Shown piece by piece: positions 23,191-33,835 of a stretch of DNA of 64,000 bases. The translations under genes were made by a program, and so were the position numbers. Within the stretch, counting starts at the first letter, position 1, and the number at the start of each line of letters is the position of its first letter. The notes below the pieces were generated by a model. It searched no databases. It was given only the letters and a program-made list of their open reading frames with translations, and was not told the origin of the DNA. This DNA comes from Salvator merianae (taxonomy: Eukaryota; Chordata; Lepidosauria; Squamata; Teiidae). The stretch spans positions 1,673,283 to 1,737,282 of the forward strand of contig QVOM02000023.1 in assembly GCA_003586115.2 (NCBI GenBank), in the 5' to 3' direction.

Positions 23191-24234
23191 TCTGGCTTTC
23201 TTGGGCAGAGACCCAGGCCACCCTATAGCTATACTGCTGGGTTAAGAACCACTGGATTATGCCAAGGACCACCCATGCTGAGCCTAGGGGCCTCCAACAG
23301 CCCTCTGGGTTGCATCCTGCTCACCCTTCCAAGTCCCCCTGAATTCTGAGCAGTATACCTTTTATGCCATTTTTAAAACATATGGATGAATTAACACTTT
23401 TTAAAAAGTCTTTAAATGGTTTAGAAAAAGAAATAAGGAAAACACGGGTAAATAAAATCAAAGGCAATCAGATGTAATTAAAACATAACCACGTTAATCG
23501 CTCTTGCAATGCCAAGCAGTGAAAGACCCAAAGGAAACTTGCAGGAAACAGATTCTGTTATCTCCTTGCCTAGATTCACAGGTTTCAAGCCTTTTCTGCC
23601 TCGTTTACTTTGCTTTTTTGGCAGTCTCTGCTCGGCCACTTGAGGTCGTATTCTGGAGGAATGGCGGGGGGGGGGGAGACCTTCCAAAGTCTTTCACCCC
23701 TCCATCCAGTCCCCAGGGCTCCTGGGCCCATAGCAAGAGCAGCCTACCAGTAAACCAGTTGGAGCCACCCCAAGGTCCACACCCCCAGGCTGAAACCCCA
23801 TCCAAAATGGCCACTCGGGCCCAGAATTGTGGATCCTTGACTGGGATTTTCACTGCTGTGAACAGTGTCCCACTTACAGCAGGGTTCTGCTTGCCACTGT
23901 GGGGCTTCAGTCATATGGATGATGGTTGGGCACTCCCACGGCAGCCTGTGTTCCGCTGCCCCACTGTGTGGGGCCACGTGGAAGAAGTCTCTGCATGCAG
24001 AAAAGTCGGTTCTCGTGTATTTGGGAGCCCATCTCTGGTATTATGTTGGTTTTAATGGACGTATTTTTATGTTTAGTGCTATTGGTATTAGCCCCTATTT
24101 TGTTTTTTTAAAGAAGTGGCAAGTACAAAAGAGGAATAAATAAGCAATTAGTGGTGCAACCCATGCCAACAGCTTTGCAAGTAAATGTAATAGGTTTTCA
24201 GGTTCAGGCAAAGGAAGATGGAAACTCTGACATT

Positions 24235-24390
24235 TCTCATAACCTTGGGGTCAGCTGACCACAGGGCTACAGATGCTTCTTTTCCAAGGATGTGGAAGCG
24301 ATTTGCCGCCACATTCTTCGATGGAGATGCCAGGGCTTGAAACCCTCTGCTGCCCCAAAGCGTTCGCTTTGCAACTGAACGACCCCCTCT
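24235..24390 (-). mobile_element. Degraded Sauria-type SINE
   Basis: Antisense remnant: TTTTCCAAGGATGTGGAAG, GATTTGCCGCCAC, GGGCTTGAAACCCTCTGC (diverged B box region), then GCAACTGAAC. Old copy. Confidence 0.45.
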
Positions 24391-24869
24391 GGACTACAAG
24401 CAAAATTTGATTAATCTTGAGAGCCTGGGTTGATTAATCAATTAAATTCACAGAGGTTTACATGCCAGCAATCTTTCTGAATCCAATTATTTCTGGATGC
24501 AAAGCTGTGTTGCTCTGCCTCTCATTTTGGGGGGAGCGATTTCCACACTCCCCTCCTCTCAGGCACCGAAAGCAGCACTGCTCGGAAGATGGGCAAATAT
24601 AGATTTCTCCACGGGCGCCTGGCTGAAACAAGCGTGTGTATGTGCTCAGTGGATGAATGTATCTCTTGAGCCATATATCTTCCGCCAGCAAAATCAGGTG
24701 CCTTCTTTTAATCAATCACAGCATTGATGAATCGGAGTGGTCAATTAAATCCTTCAGACCTAAGCAATGCCAAGCATTTGTAGCTATCATCATGCGCTGG
24801 AGCGCTGAGAACATGGCAGGGAAGGAGACCGCTGCCATGTCTTCAATAGTGCTATAATGCATGGTGGAG

Positions 24870-25067
24870 TTAGGCTTAGGCTTAGGCTTAGGCTTAGGCT
24901 TAGGTTTAGGCTTAGGCTTAGGTGTAGGCTTAGGCTTAGGCTTAGGCTTAGGCTTAGGTTTAGGCTTAGGCTTAGGCTTAGGTTTAGGCTTAGGCTTAGG
25001 CTTAGGTGTAGGCTTAGGCTTAGGCTTAGGCTTAGGTGTAGGCTTAGGTTTAGGCTTAGGCGTAGGC
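24870..25067. repeat. (TTAGGC)33 hexanucleotide array with TTAGGT and GTAGGC variants
   Basis: Thirty-three consecutive hexamers in one register without a single indel: mostly TTAGGC, with TTAGGT and GTAGGC variants. TTAGGC is the nematode telomere unit and differs by one base from the vertebrate TTAGGG. All long Leu-Gly and Leu-Arg open frames here are products of the array, not proteins. Flanks are ordinary non-telomeric sequence. Confidence 0.97.
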
Positions 25068-25219
25068 TTTTTGTTATCACAGTAGAGCAGGAGTTGGAAG
25101 GAACTCTGAAGACCAGCTAAGGCATTCAGTATGGATGTGAACGTGAGTCATGGGACCATGTATGTTGTCGCATCGCTTCCATCAAAGGGGAGCACCAATT
25201 TGCATCGACTTTCATCCGG

Positions 25220-25400
25220 CACAGGAATTCCGGACACCAGCTCCTATCAGCCCAGCCAGCACAGCCATTTCAAACGCCAACCCCTAGGCAGTGTGTCCAC
25301 TTCGGACTCCAGCCCCCATCAACAGCTGTCTTGGACCTCCACCACTGGCAACCCCAACAACCATAGCTACCTTGGACTCCAACTCCCATCAGCCCACGCA
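25220..25400 (+). repeat. Degenerate ~40-bp minisatellite (TTGGACTCCAACTCCCATCA type)
   Basis: Repeated GGACTCCAACTCCCATCAGC-like blocks separated by about 40-50 bases with GGCCA/AGCCA spacers. The same unit recurs at 29.0, 43.8, 45.8 and 63.8 kb. Confidence 0.65.
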
Positions 25401-26194
25401 GGGCAGAGGAAAGGCTCCGCCCGGGGTGCCTGGGGACCCCAAATGCCGCTGAACCCGAGAGCAGGTTTCTCCTCCCTCCGCCAGGAGGTTTCCTTGCCCG
25501 CGAGCAGCAGTTCCCCCTCAGGAGAACTTTGTGGCCTCCGGGAGCCCGGAAGCAAGCGAACCCCTCCCAGGCACAACTTATTATCTTATCAGAGGCAATC
25601 TGGGAGAGCCATAAATCAGCCGCTGAAAAGGAAAATGTCAGCTGCTTTCTAGTAAATACTGCCAGCGTGGAGACAAATTCCAGGTGTCACCAGGCACGAA
25701 GGAAGCATTTTTCAACGCAAACCTATCTTCCAATATGCTACAGTAGGAAACGAAGGGAATGAAATTTACACACATTTTTTTCCCCAAAAAAAAACAAAAA
25801 GAAAAAGAGGAAGAAAGATTCAGCTGTGCTGGCAGATGCCAAAATACACAAACTGCCTGTTTTATCTTCATAGAGGAAATAATCTTTATGAAATTTCAAA
25901 CCTGGCCCCAAATGCTGGCAGCACGAAGCATTAAAAAAAAAAAATCATTTTCACTACACACCCAGCACTGGAGGTGGAGTGGAAAATAATGCTATAAATG
26001 TTCTTTGCCAATTAAGGAAGGGGGGGGCAGATGGGGGGGTTGCTTTGTTGCACAGATAATTACAGTTTTTGTCTCTGGGATGGTCAGCCGCTAGAGGCAT
26101 TCTCAGACTACTAAGAACAGTGCAAGGATGAAGTGCAAAAACATTCAAGGAATGACTAGTCTGGGCTGGCAGCCCTCCAGATCTTCCAAGCTAA

Positions 26195-26550
26195 AACTTC
26201 CAGCATTCCTCTCCCAGCATTCTCAACCGACACTCAGCATTCCATACTCAGCATCAGCGGTGGCCCGTGTCTTTAAAGGGAGGTGTTCGCGCGAGTGCCA
26301 TGGCCGTTCGCAGGGCCTCCGGGCCTCCGTAGTGACACAGCAGGTCGCGACCTGCTGTGTCACTACGGAGGCCCGGAGGCCCCGCGAACGGCCATGGCAC
26401 TCGCGCGAACACCCCCCCTTAAAGGCACGGGCCGCCGCTGCTCAGCATGCTGAGCCATCTCCCAGAATTCCACTCCAAGCATTCTGAGCCCAGCATTCCA
26501 CTTATGGCATTCCACTCTCAGCAGTCCCCTCTCAACATGCTGAGCCAGGC
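26195..26550. repeat. Degenerate short-period minisatellite (CAGCATTCCACTCT) split by a fold-back element
   Basis: Blocks of CAGCATTCC/CTCAGCAT recur every 12-20 bases on both sides of the palindromic element at 26255-26440. The element landed inside the array and duplicated one ctcagcat unit as its target site. Confidence 0.6.
26255..26440. mobile_element. Palindromic fold-back MITE, copy 2: near-perfect 186-bp palindrome
   Basis: The element folds exactly about its midpoint (26347/26348, centre TCGCGA). By hand alignment its two 93-base arms differ at five positions, all transitions. Ends are CAGCGGTGGCCCGTG and CACGGGCCGCCGCTG. The flanking 8-mers are identical: ctcagcat at 26247-26254 and 26441-26448. 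This is the clearest member of the family and shows that it moves with an 8-bp target duplication, as hAT elements do. No ORF. Confidence 0.93.
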
Positions 26551-26856
26551 CTGAACTCTAATCTGCACTCAAGGCAAATTTCTCCCTTCTTGCTGTTAGG
26601 AAATCATCAACCTGTGTCTGCAGGTTTGCAGAGCTGAGACCACTGGTGGCCCCATGCGGTGGGTTCCAGTGAAGAGCCAAACAGTGTTCTTGGCCAGCCG
26701 AAGTGCTCTGATGGGCCTCCCCCTTCTATGAAAAGGAGTCTGGGCCCCAGGGGGCTGTAGCCCTGCCTCCTTCGGGCGAAGATGCCAGAACTCAGACCGG
26801 CAATTTTCCGCATGCAAAGCGAGTGTGCGACACCAAAGGTGGGGTCCGCTCTTCCT

Positions 26857-27288
26857 CTACCCCAGCCTCCACCGCTCCACCGAAAGGAAGCAAGTCCTTA
26901 CACGCTGGTGAAATAAATAGCATTTTAGTTCGCCATAAACAATGTCTCTCCCATCTTCTGAATTCCATCCTTTCCTGCAATGCAAAAACAGATAGACAGA
27001 AAGAAAAAAAACAGCCACATTTTTCCCCAGCGTGCCCAAACCACCGCTGGGCTCTCTCCTGCAAAGGGATTCTTCCCTGGCGGTGGGCTCCCCATTCTTG
27101 ATCTCCTTGGACATGTTCTCCTCCAGGACCCCCCGAGGCAAGAGAACCAGCTTGCTGGTGCGGCTCCGCAAGGACCTCGTACGTCGCCGGAGATCACACC
27201 GATGGATAGCCATGCCCCGGGCGGGAGACGCGCTGCTGTGAGGACCTCCGAGGGAGGCCGCCGGTCCAGACAGTGTCGGTGGCAACAA
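26857..27288 (-). other. GC-rich region downstream of the TTLL11 stop, with an open frame
   Basis: On the TTLL11 strand, just past the stop, an open frame contains MAIHRCDLRRRTRSLRSR and, a little further, LPRGVLEENMSKEIKNGE before reading into low-quality sequence. It is not in frame with the last TTLL11 exon. It could be 3'UTR, an alternative last exon or chance. No domain is recognised. Confidence 0.3.
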
Positions 27289-27403
27289 ATAAGCGTGTGA
27301 CTCGCAGTGGGGGGAGGCACCTGTTTGCCCTCCCTGGCATGCAGTGCAGGCGTAGCTTCAGGTCAGCTGGACCTTCATTCTTCCACAACACGGCACAGCT
27401 TTG

Positions 27404-27681
27404 CTAGGGTCGCGTGCCTCGGCAGTCCACCAGCTTGTGGGCCACGGAGCCGTGGAACGGAGGCGGCGTGTGAGAGATGGGGCTGAGGTGAAGCCTGTCT
27501 TGCTGGCAGGTGACCAGGGTGAGCCGGCGTTCGGGGGCAGCCCGGCGCTTCTCGTCCAAGGCAGCCAGGTTGTCCTCACAGAAATCAATCAGGAGTTCCA
27601 CCTGTTCGTGGAGGGACAAAGATTTGTATCTCCTCTGTGCGAGGAAGCAGATTGCTTCTACGAAAGCCTGCAGGCTCATTC
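27404..27681 (-). CDS. TTLL11: TTLL11 last coding exon
   Basis: Encodes the C-terminus of the polyglutamylase, starting with GA that completes a glycine codon, then MSLQAFVEAICFLAQRRY and LHEQVELLIDFCEDNL. It ends SVAHKLVDCRGTRP and a TAG stop. The helical first half matches my memory of the human segment after DQRDSGM; the tail after LDEKRR is poorly conserved. The acceptor is CTCTAG before 27681. This region lies C-terminal to the catalytic domain, where autonomous TTLL enzymes carry a basic microtubule-binding segment. It is separated by 7.4 kb from the preceding exon. Confidence 0.92.
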
Positions 27682-27899
27682 CTAGAGAGAAAGGGAAAGA
27701 GGGGACATTGTACACATTTGTAAAAGGATACAGCAATTCCAGCCTCCAAAACATTTTACAAAGCCTCCGGATGATAGGAGAAACTTTCTGGAGCCCAAGG
27801 AATATTCACTAACATTCCAACTTGGGGGAAGAGCAATTTTCTTTCTAGAAAAGGTTCAAACCCAAAGAGAAGCACAACTGTTTTACAAACACACAACAC

Positions 27900-28187
27900 A
27901 CACATTCCTCTTTTTTACTGTTTCCTTTTGTCCACTTTGGAGGGTGAAGAAGACAACAATGGAACATCCACACCCAGTTTAATTTCTGAAAGGTAAGTTG
28001 AAGGATGCAAAAACAACTCAAGCATACAAGTTGAAGAAAACTGGATGCAATTGGCAACATGCCAAGAGACAAAGAGAAACCAGAGGAAAAGAGGGATTGT
28101 GTCTGTGTGCTGAGGACTCACTGAACAGAAAGCTACAGAAAAATTCATTATTAATAAGTGAATTCATTAATAAAATTCATGATTAAT
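27900..28187. other. TTLL11 intron sequence, unassigned
   Basis: Start of the 7.4-kb intron before the last exon. Nothing recognised until the 5S-derived SINE. Confidence 0.4.
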
Positions 28188-28375
28188 AGCTGACCTGCAC
28201 TGTTTCCCCAAAGCTGAACAAGATCATCAGATGTGATCAATACTTGGATGGGAGACCACCAGGAGAGCACAGGGCCAGGAAGTCAAAATGCATTCTGAAA
28301 GAAAGCAATTGCAAAGCGCTTCCATGCTGTTGACAAAAGAAGTTTTATGGAGAAGGTCAGGCAGTTGCCTTTTCC
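28188..28375 (+). mobile_element. 5S-rRNA-derived SINE
   Basis: AATACTTGGATGGGAGACCA followed by CCAGGAGAGCACAGGG is the 3' half of 5S rRNA with its internal promoter region. It is preceded by a degraded AAGCTGAACAAGATCATC and followed by a non-ribosomal body with GCAATTGCAAAGCGCTTCC and a BovB-like tail. 5S-headed SINEs are known in squamates. It is not a functional 5S gene, since the 5' third is eroded and a foreign tail is fused. Confidence 0.75.
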
Positions 28376-28984
28376 CAGAGAACCTTACCCAAGGTTGAGG
28401 ACTGAGAAGATCAGATTTGGACAGGCGTGGAGATGGAGGAAGCTGGAGGAATGTGGAGGAAGGGAATCGAGGGGGTAGAATCGGTGTGAGAGGCTGCACA
28501 CAGACTCCACAATTAGTGCCCTCAAACCCTGTCAGTCGCCGCTGGCAATCAAAGCAGCTTTCAGTACCAGGTGTTGGACAGCACAGCCCCATGAGAAAGC
28601 AGTGCAGACTGAGTTTCTCATCCCTTTGCAAACCTGGGGCTTGAGCATCTTGCAAGAAAGCACAGGTAAGTCATGCGATCTAGGAATAAGTTCATAAAAA
28701 AGCTTATTTTTGGCAGGAAGAGCAATGTTCACAGGCAAAAGTGGAATGTCCCAGCAAAGAGAGTGCAAAACACCAGATAAAGAATGTGCTTATGTGGAAG
28801 CGTCTGGGGATGAGAGCGAGCGGAAAACTGAAAACAGGAAACAGGGTAGTAAGCTACAACTCCTGGGGCCACACCAGAGAAGGCCCTGCCTGACTTGCAA
28901 CTGAAGTTCAGGAGGGAATGTGAGGCACAGAGGACCTTATTAGATGATCCCCAAAAGCAGTCAGGTCCATTATCTTCCAACCTG

Positions 28985-29135
28985 CCACCATCCAGCTATT
29001 TTAGACTCCAGCTTCCATCAGCATCCTCAGCCCAGCCATCTTAGACTCCACGTCTCAGGAGTCCTAGCCACAATGGTCGATTTGGACTCCATTTCCCATC
29101 AGCCTCCACCACTACGGCCATTTTAGATGCCTACT
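28985..29135 (+). repeat. ~40-bp minisatellite, TTGGACTCCAACTCCCATCA type
   Basis: Four degenerate units: TTTTAGACTCCAGCTTCCAT, ATCTTAGACTCCACG, TTTGGACTCCATTTCCCATC and CATTTTAGATGCC, inside the TTLL11 intron. Confidence 0.6.
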
Positions 29136-29279
29136 TCATTCCATTGTGCTAGATGAAGACCTACCCATCCTGCCTTGGCTAAGGACCATGGGATCTGTAA
29201 TCCAAGAAATTAGCTTTCCAGCTCCGTGCTGACCGCCATTAAAGTCCCTTCAACATCCCCTAGGGGCAGCCACCAAAGC

Positions 29280-29960
29280 ACAGCCAAACTTATCCAAATA
29301 TTTTTTAAAAAGTGGTTTATTTGGATAAAGATTTTCTGGCGAAACAGAAGCTCTCCTCGGCTCCTTTAACAATAATCCCGGCTTTTCCTCCACCTGCCGG
29401 CCCTAAAAATATCCCATTTAACTGTTACTGGGTGGCCCACCACACCTGCTACAACTCCCCCCCCCCAACAAGGAGAGAAACACCAGGGCGTTGGCTTGGC
29501 AAAGGGCAGACGCCGAAGCAGCTCCACTCTCCGATAAGGCTTCAAAGGACAGACACATTTGTTATTTCTTGCACACGCTACCCGGGCTTATTGAGGCAAT
29601 CGGGAGAAGGAGCTCTTTTGAAACACTGCAATTAGGCTCTGAAGCAAGATTTCCCCCAGCCAAGAGCAGCAATTGGGGTCAGCGGCGAGGTGGGCGGCAG
29701 ACCGCCTGGCATGGAGACGGGCAGGTTTATCGGAGCTCAGCAGATGCCAATTCTGGATGTCATTTTATCCGTCACAGTGAAGTGGCGTGGGAGGGGAAAG
29801 GCACGGCAGCCCCCTCCCCGCCGCCACCCTGGAAAGGGAACGCACGCGGCGCCTTTAATGAGAGAGAGACGTGAGAAGGGCACCAATTCTGCCCAGGGCT
29901 GGGGGGAGAGAGAAGGAATCCAGCCAGCAGTACCATGGGCTGCAACGCTCAGGGGGAACA
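29280..29960. other. Intronic block of possible conserved non-coding sequence
   Basis: Unique-looking TTLL11 intron sequence without repeats, with a GC-balanced stretch at about 29580-29790 (CAATTAGGCTCTGAAGC, GCAGATGCCAATTCTGG) unlike the surrounding repeats. No gene; conservation untested. Confidence 0.3.
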
Positions 29961-29992
29961 GGTTAGCAGAGTGGTCACAACACAAGGTACAG

Positions 29993-30310
29993 AAGAATGT
30001 AAGAGCACAAGAGGAGCCCTGCTGGATCAGGCCACGGCCCATCCAATCCAGCATCCTGTCTCACACAGTGGCCCACCAACTGCTTCCCTGAATTATCAAG
30101 CAGGGAAAAACTATCACCTGCTCTCCGCTCCTTGCCAATGGCCTCTGGAGGCATCCTAGCTGTCTCTCCCACCTGGAGGGAATACCTAAGCATTCATTCT
30201 AGATAAGAACATAAGAGGAGCCCTGCTGCATCAGGCCACAACCCATCTAGTCCAGCATGCTGTCTCACAGAGTGGCACATGAATTTCTTCCATGAATTCT
30301 CAAGCAGAAG
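29993..30310 (-). mobile_element. CR1/L3-type LINE tail units (antisense)
   Basis: AGAGGAGCCCTGCTGGATCA, CATCCAATCCAGCATCCTGT and later GGCATCCTAGCTGTCTC form one unit, followed by a second started unit at about 30205 that is cut by a SINE at about 30311. Confidence 0.78.
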
Positions 30311-30611
30311 ACGAAGAAGAAGAATAAGAATTTGGTTTTTATACCCCGCTTTTCTCAGCCGAAGCTGACTCAAAGCGGCTTACAAGGTTATTTTTTGCCC
30401 GAAGGCTTACATCTATCTATCTTCCGCATCACACAATGTGATGCTCCCTATTTATCTACTTGCAATTACTTGCTTTCGAACAGCTAGGTTGGCTGGAGCT
30501 AGAGGCCAGTAGAGGGCGCTCATCCCCTCTACATGGCAGACAAGGGCCTAGAACTCTGATCCTCCTATTGAAAGATCAGTGCCTTAGCCACCTGCGTCAC
30601 CGTGCCTCCGT
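30311..30611 (-). mobile_element. tRNA-derived SINE, full length, nested in a CR1 tail
   Basis: On the reverse strand it starts GGAGGCACGGTGACGCAGG, with a tRNA-like A box (GTGGCTAAGGC) and B box (GAGTTCTAGGC), then a body with AGAGGGCGCT. It ends in TTTGAGTCAGCTTCGG and GCGGGGTATAAAAACC before a (TTC)n-like tail. It interrupts the CR1 tail between GCAGAAGACGAAG and GACAAAGGCAAAACC, giving a gacgaag/gacaaag duplication. A second copy lies at 37.9 kb. Confidence 0.78.
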
Positions 30612-30720
30612 GACAAAGGCAAAACCTTCACCTGCTTTCAGCTCCCTGCAAATGGCCTGTCTCTCCAACATAGGCATCCATTCTAGTAGCCTTGGATTCC
30701 CTTGTCCTCCATGAATTCGT
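30612..30720 (-). mobile_element. CR1/L3-type LINE tail, remainder after SINE insertion
   Basis: Continues the interrupted unit: GGCAAAACCTTCACCTGC, CTCCCTGCAAATGGCC, then CATCCATTCTAGTAGCC. Confidence 0.75.
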
Positions 30721-31254
30721 CTACCTCTTCCATAAAACCATTCTGCCTGGTTGCTGTCACCACCTGTTTTGGCAGCAAAGGTTATCCAGTGGCTTTGGTG
30801 GAAGCCATATAGACTTCCTAAGAATAATACAACGTAAAATTAAATAACTCCCACTCAGTTGCAGGCATATCTATCTACCTTTCGTTTATGGATCCGCCAA
30901 GAGCATTTGGCTAAGCCACAGAACCTCCCTGAACAGGGGACGTATTTGGAGGTGGGTACAATCTGAAAATTTCCCATCGAATTTTCTAAGCAGCTTATGG
31001 CAAAAAATAGAAGCACGGAAGTTAAGAGTACAAGTGAACAGTGTTCCAGAAAATAAAATGAAAACTGGACTCTTTAAGCAAGGAAATATGTATTCCTCAA
31101 ATAGCTGGGATAGGAAGAGTACGACTGGTTTGCACCCCAAAATTATCTCTGGGATTTACATAATAAATGTGTCTGTTGGTTTTGGGAGGTTTTTTACCAC
31201 TTGTTGTGGGGAGTTAAGAGTTATTGAAATCTGCTGGCTGGAAACGCTCTAATT

Positions 31255-31600
31255 TCTTATTCTCAGTGCCTTGTCATAAAACATCCTCGTGGATATTAAA
31301 ATAAAGCCCATCCATTAAAATTTTTAATAAAAACCAGCCAATTAGATTTGTGTAAGAAGCGCAAAACGAGCGTTTAAGGGCTTCCTGTTGTTCAGGATCC
31401 GTAGGAGTCAGGTCACATATTAAAAACCTAACAGGGAACCAAGGAGAAAGAGAGAAAGAGAGAAGAGGAGGGGGAGGGGGAGGGAAGGGAGAGGAATCCC
31501 TTGTAAAATAAATGCCATCATTTTCCAAATGTGGGCTTTTAATTTTGCCTTTCCACGCCTGTCTCCCTTTTATGGCGCCTCGGCACGAAGCCATCCAAGC
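31255..31600. other. AT-rich TTLL11 intron block, candidate conserved element
   Basis: Carries GATATTAAAATAAAGCCC, CCATTAAAATTTTTAATAA, CCAGCCAATTAGATTTG and CGAGCGTTTAAGGGC within about 150 bases, followed by a purine-rich tract at 31440-31500. No coding potential. Homeodomain-core density suggests an enhancer, untested. Confidence 0.3.
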
Positions 31601-33474
31601 TCATCTCCCCTTAGGATGCGCATCGGCTCGCCCTGCTCTTTCCTGAGAACTCCCATGATCGCCACAGAGAAGGCAGCTGTGATCCTTCCCCAATGGAAGA
31701 ACGCGTAGAAGCGAAGCCCCTTGCCTTGGCTGTTGGCTAAAGAAGCAAAGGCGGCTTCGAAACACCTGGGTGTTCAGGGGAGGCCAGCATTGCTCCTCGC
31801 CACGGCCCACCAACATGCACCGGCATTCCTGGCAGTGTTTGGAGCTACCAGACTTTTGCAGCATTAGCTTGCTGGCAACATAGACAACCGCGCCATTCCT
31901 TTACTTCCTTGTTTTTTTCAGGCATGCAGCGAGCTCCCAGAAGTTACCAGCAAACTAATGCCACTGGCATCACCCCAGACTCCAAGTGAACTAAAAACTG
32001 TCCTGGATTTCCAGCACTGTTTGCACTTTGAATTAGGCAGCCAATAGATGACAACGTCCCCAACGTGGTGTCAGGGTTGTCTGGAGCTCCAGCTGATGGT
32101 CTATTAAGTGTGTCCGGCCATAGCCTTTTGGGAGCTGTCCATGGTCCTATACCGGAGCAGGGAGGAAGTTAGAAGGTCCGCTGGTCCCTTCCAACGCTAG
32201 GGGGCTATGATTGTAAGGATAAGGGGCTGGGCATTCTACAGGGATCTGAGAAATGCAATTGGACAAAAAGAGTCAGCTGACTGAATGCGCCTAGAAGTTG
32301 GTACTGCAGTCTAGGTGGTGCTGTTGGAACACAAAGTTTGGCCTCCAGAGCATCAGTTGAAGAGGCAGTCTAGGAGGCCAGAATTCGGGATTTTCCAATC
32401 CTCTCTGTGCCTATTCTAAAAATGGCTTCGTACATCGAGTGTAATTTGCAGGCCAGCTGCATTTTCTATGGGTCAGACAAAGCCATCCCTGTTTTCAAAG
32501 AGCAGGAAGAGAAGATATTTGTCCCCCAGAAGGCTGCGGAAAATATTGTTTCTATTACTACTGCCGGTCAGCAAAATGAAGACACACACACCGATAAACA
32601 CAACCACACGCCCAAGTTTGTGCTAACAACATGGTAAAACAACCGTTTCTGCTTATCCTCAGCAGATTTAAGATGCAAAGTTTTTTTTTAAAAAAAAGGC
32701 AACCAATGTGCTAAGGCAGAAATAACAATAGGCCAGATGGCAGCTCTTGTCTGAAGCAATAAATGTGAAAAATAAAGCTTCCTGTTGCACTGATTTGCCC
32801 ATCAATTCTGGCACTTGCTAATGAAATTCAGAAGTTGGACATTTTCTCTAACTTATTTCAGCAGCAGCTCTGAGCCCTTAGCAGTTCCACCCCACCCTGT
32901 TTCATTTTCAGAAAGCTCAGCAGAATTCCAGGGATAGCCTTGGGGTTTTGTTTGCGGCTTTTCAGAAAGGAGAAAGGTCTCAGTTCCCAAAATGAAACCT
33001 AATACAGGCTTTTGCCTTTAATGGGCTCTTCTTCCCATTCTATTCCCTCCCTCCCAGGCTATTCTCTTGCCAACAAAGCTGCACGGACTTTAGTTTCCAT
33101 CTGCAGATGCAAGATAGTGAGACCTTCTCCACTGCCTCAGTGATTGATTCTATTTAATGAAAAATTTTGCGCAATAAAGAAGAGAAGCTTTTAAATGGCC
33201 CCATTTAATGCTAGAGTCAAAAATGAGAGCTTTTTTACATGTACACACACAGATTCCTTTTGTCTTCTGCCAGCAGAGCTCCTGGAAAGCTATGCATTTA
33301 GATGTCGATGGAAACTCCATTGTCTCTAACCATTACCCATACTGGTTGCTGGAATGGCTGGGAACCCAAAAAGTTCATCAGCAGCTGGACAGAAACAGTT
33401 TTCCCAGTCGTGGGCTATTTGCAAAGGTCTAAAAGCCTATTCTCCATACACTTAAACCCTTCTCAAATCAATCG
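31601..33474. other. Unassigned TTLL11 intron sequence
   Basis: About 1.9 kb without recognisable exon or repeat. Splice-like signals are not accompanied by TTLL11-type coding sequence. Confidence 0.45.
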
Positions 33475-33730
33475 TCTTGGTGGCTGTAGTCTGGGGGTTA
33501 CCACTGAGAAGGCCGTACCCTGGGCCTCCACCCCTTTACTACTGAAACTGGTGGTACAACCAGGAGGGCCCCTCCTGCAGATCTTAAGGCACAGGTAAGT
33601 TGAAATGGAAGAAGGCATTCCTACAGATATTTGGGGCCCAAGCCATTTAGGGCCTATAAGGATAAGGTTAACGTCTTGAATCAGGCTTGGTAGCAGATCG
33701 GCAGCCGGTGCAGTTTGTTCAAGACCAGTG
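33475..33730 (-). mobile_element. L2-like LINE 3' region
   Basis: TACCACTGAGAAGGCCGTAC, GAAACTGGTGGTACAACCAG, CAGATCTTAAGGCACAGGT and GCCATTTAGGGCCTATAAGG follow the same order as the copies at 11.7 and 59.3 kb. Confidence 0.65.
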
Positions 33731-33835
33731 TGACGTGCATTAGACTGAGAGGCAGGGAGACCTCTTAGATTCTATCCACTCTAACCAATACCCCACTCTG
33801 AGTCTTAAAGATAGGGCCTATGGAACTTTTTAAAC

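Noticed and set aside
24857..25120. Long Leu-Arg and Leu-Gly repeat proteins on both strands
   Set aside because: Direct translation of the TTAGGC hexamer array, open in several frames because the unit lacks stops.
28188..28290. Functional 5S rRNA gene
   Set aside because: The first third is eroded and the 3' side continues into a SINE tail; no terminator T-run at the right place.
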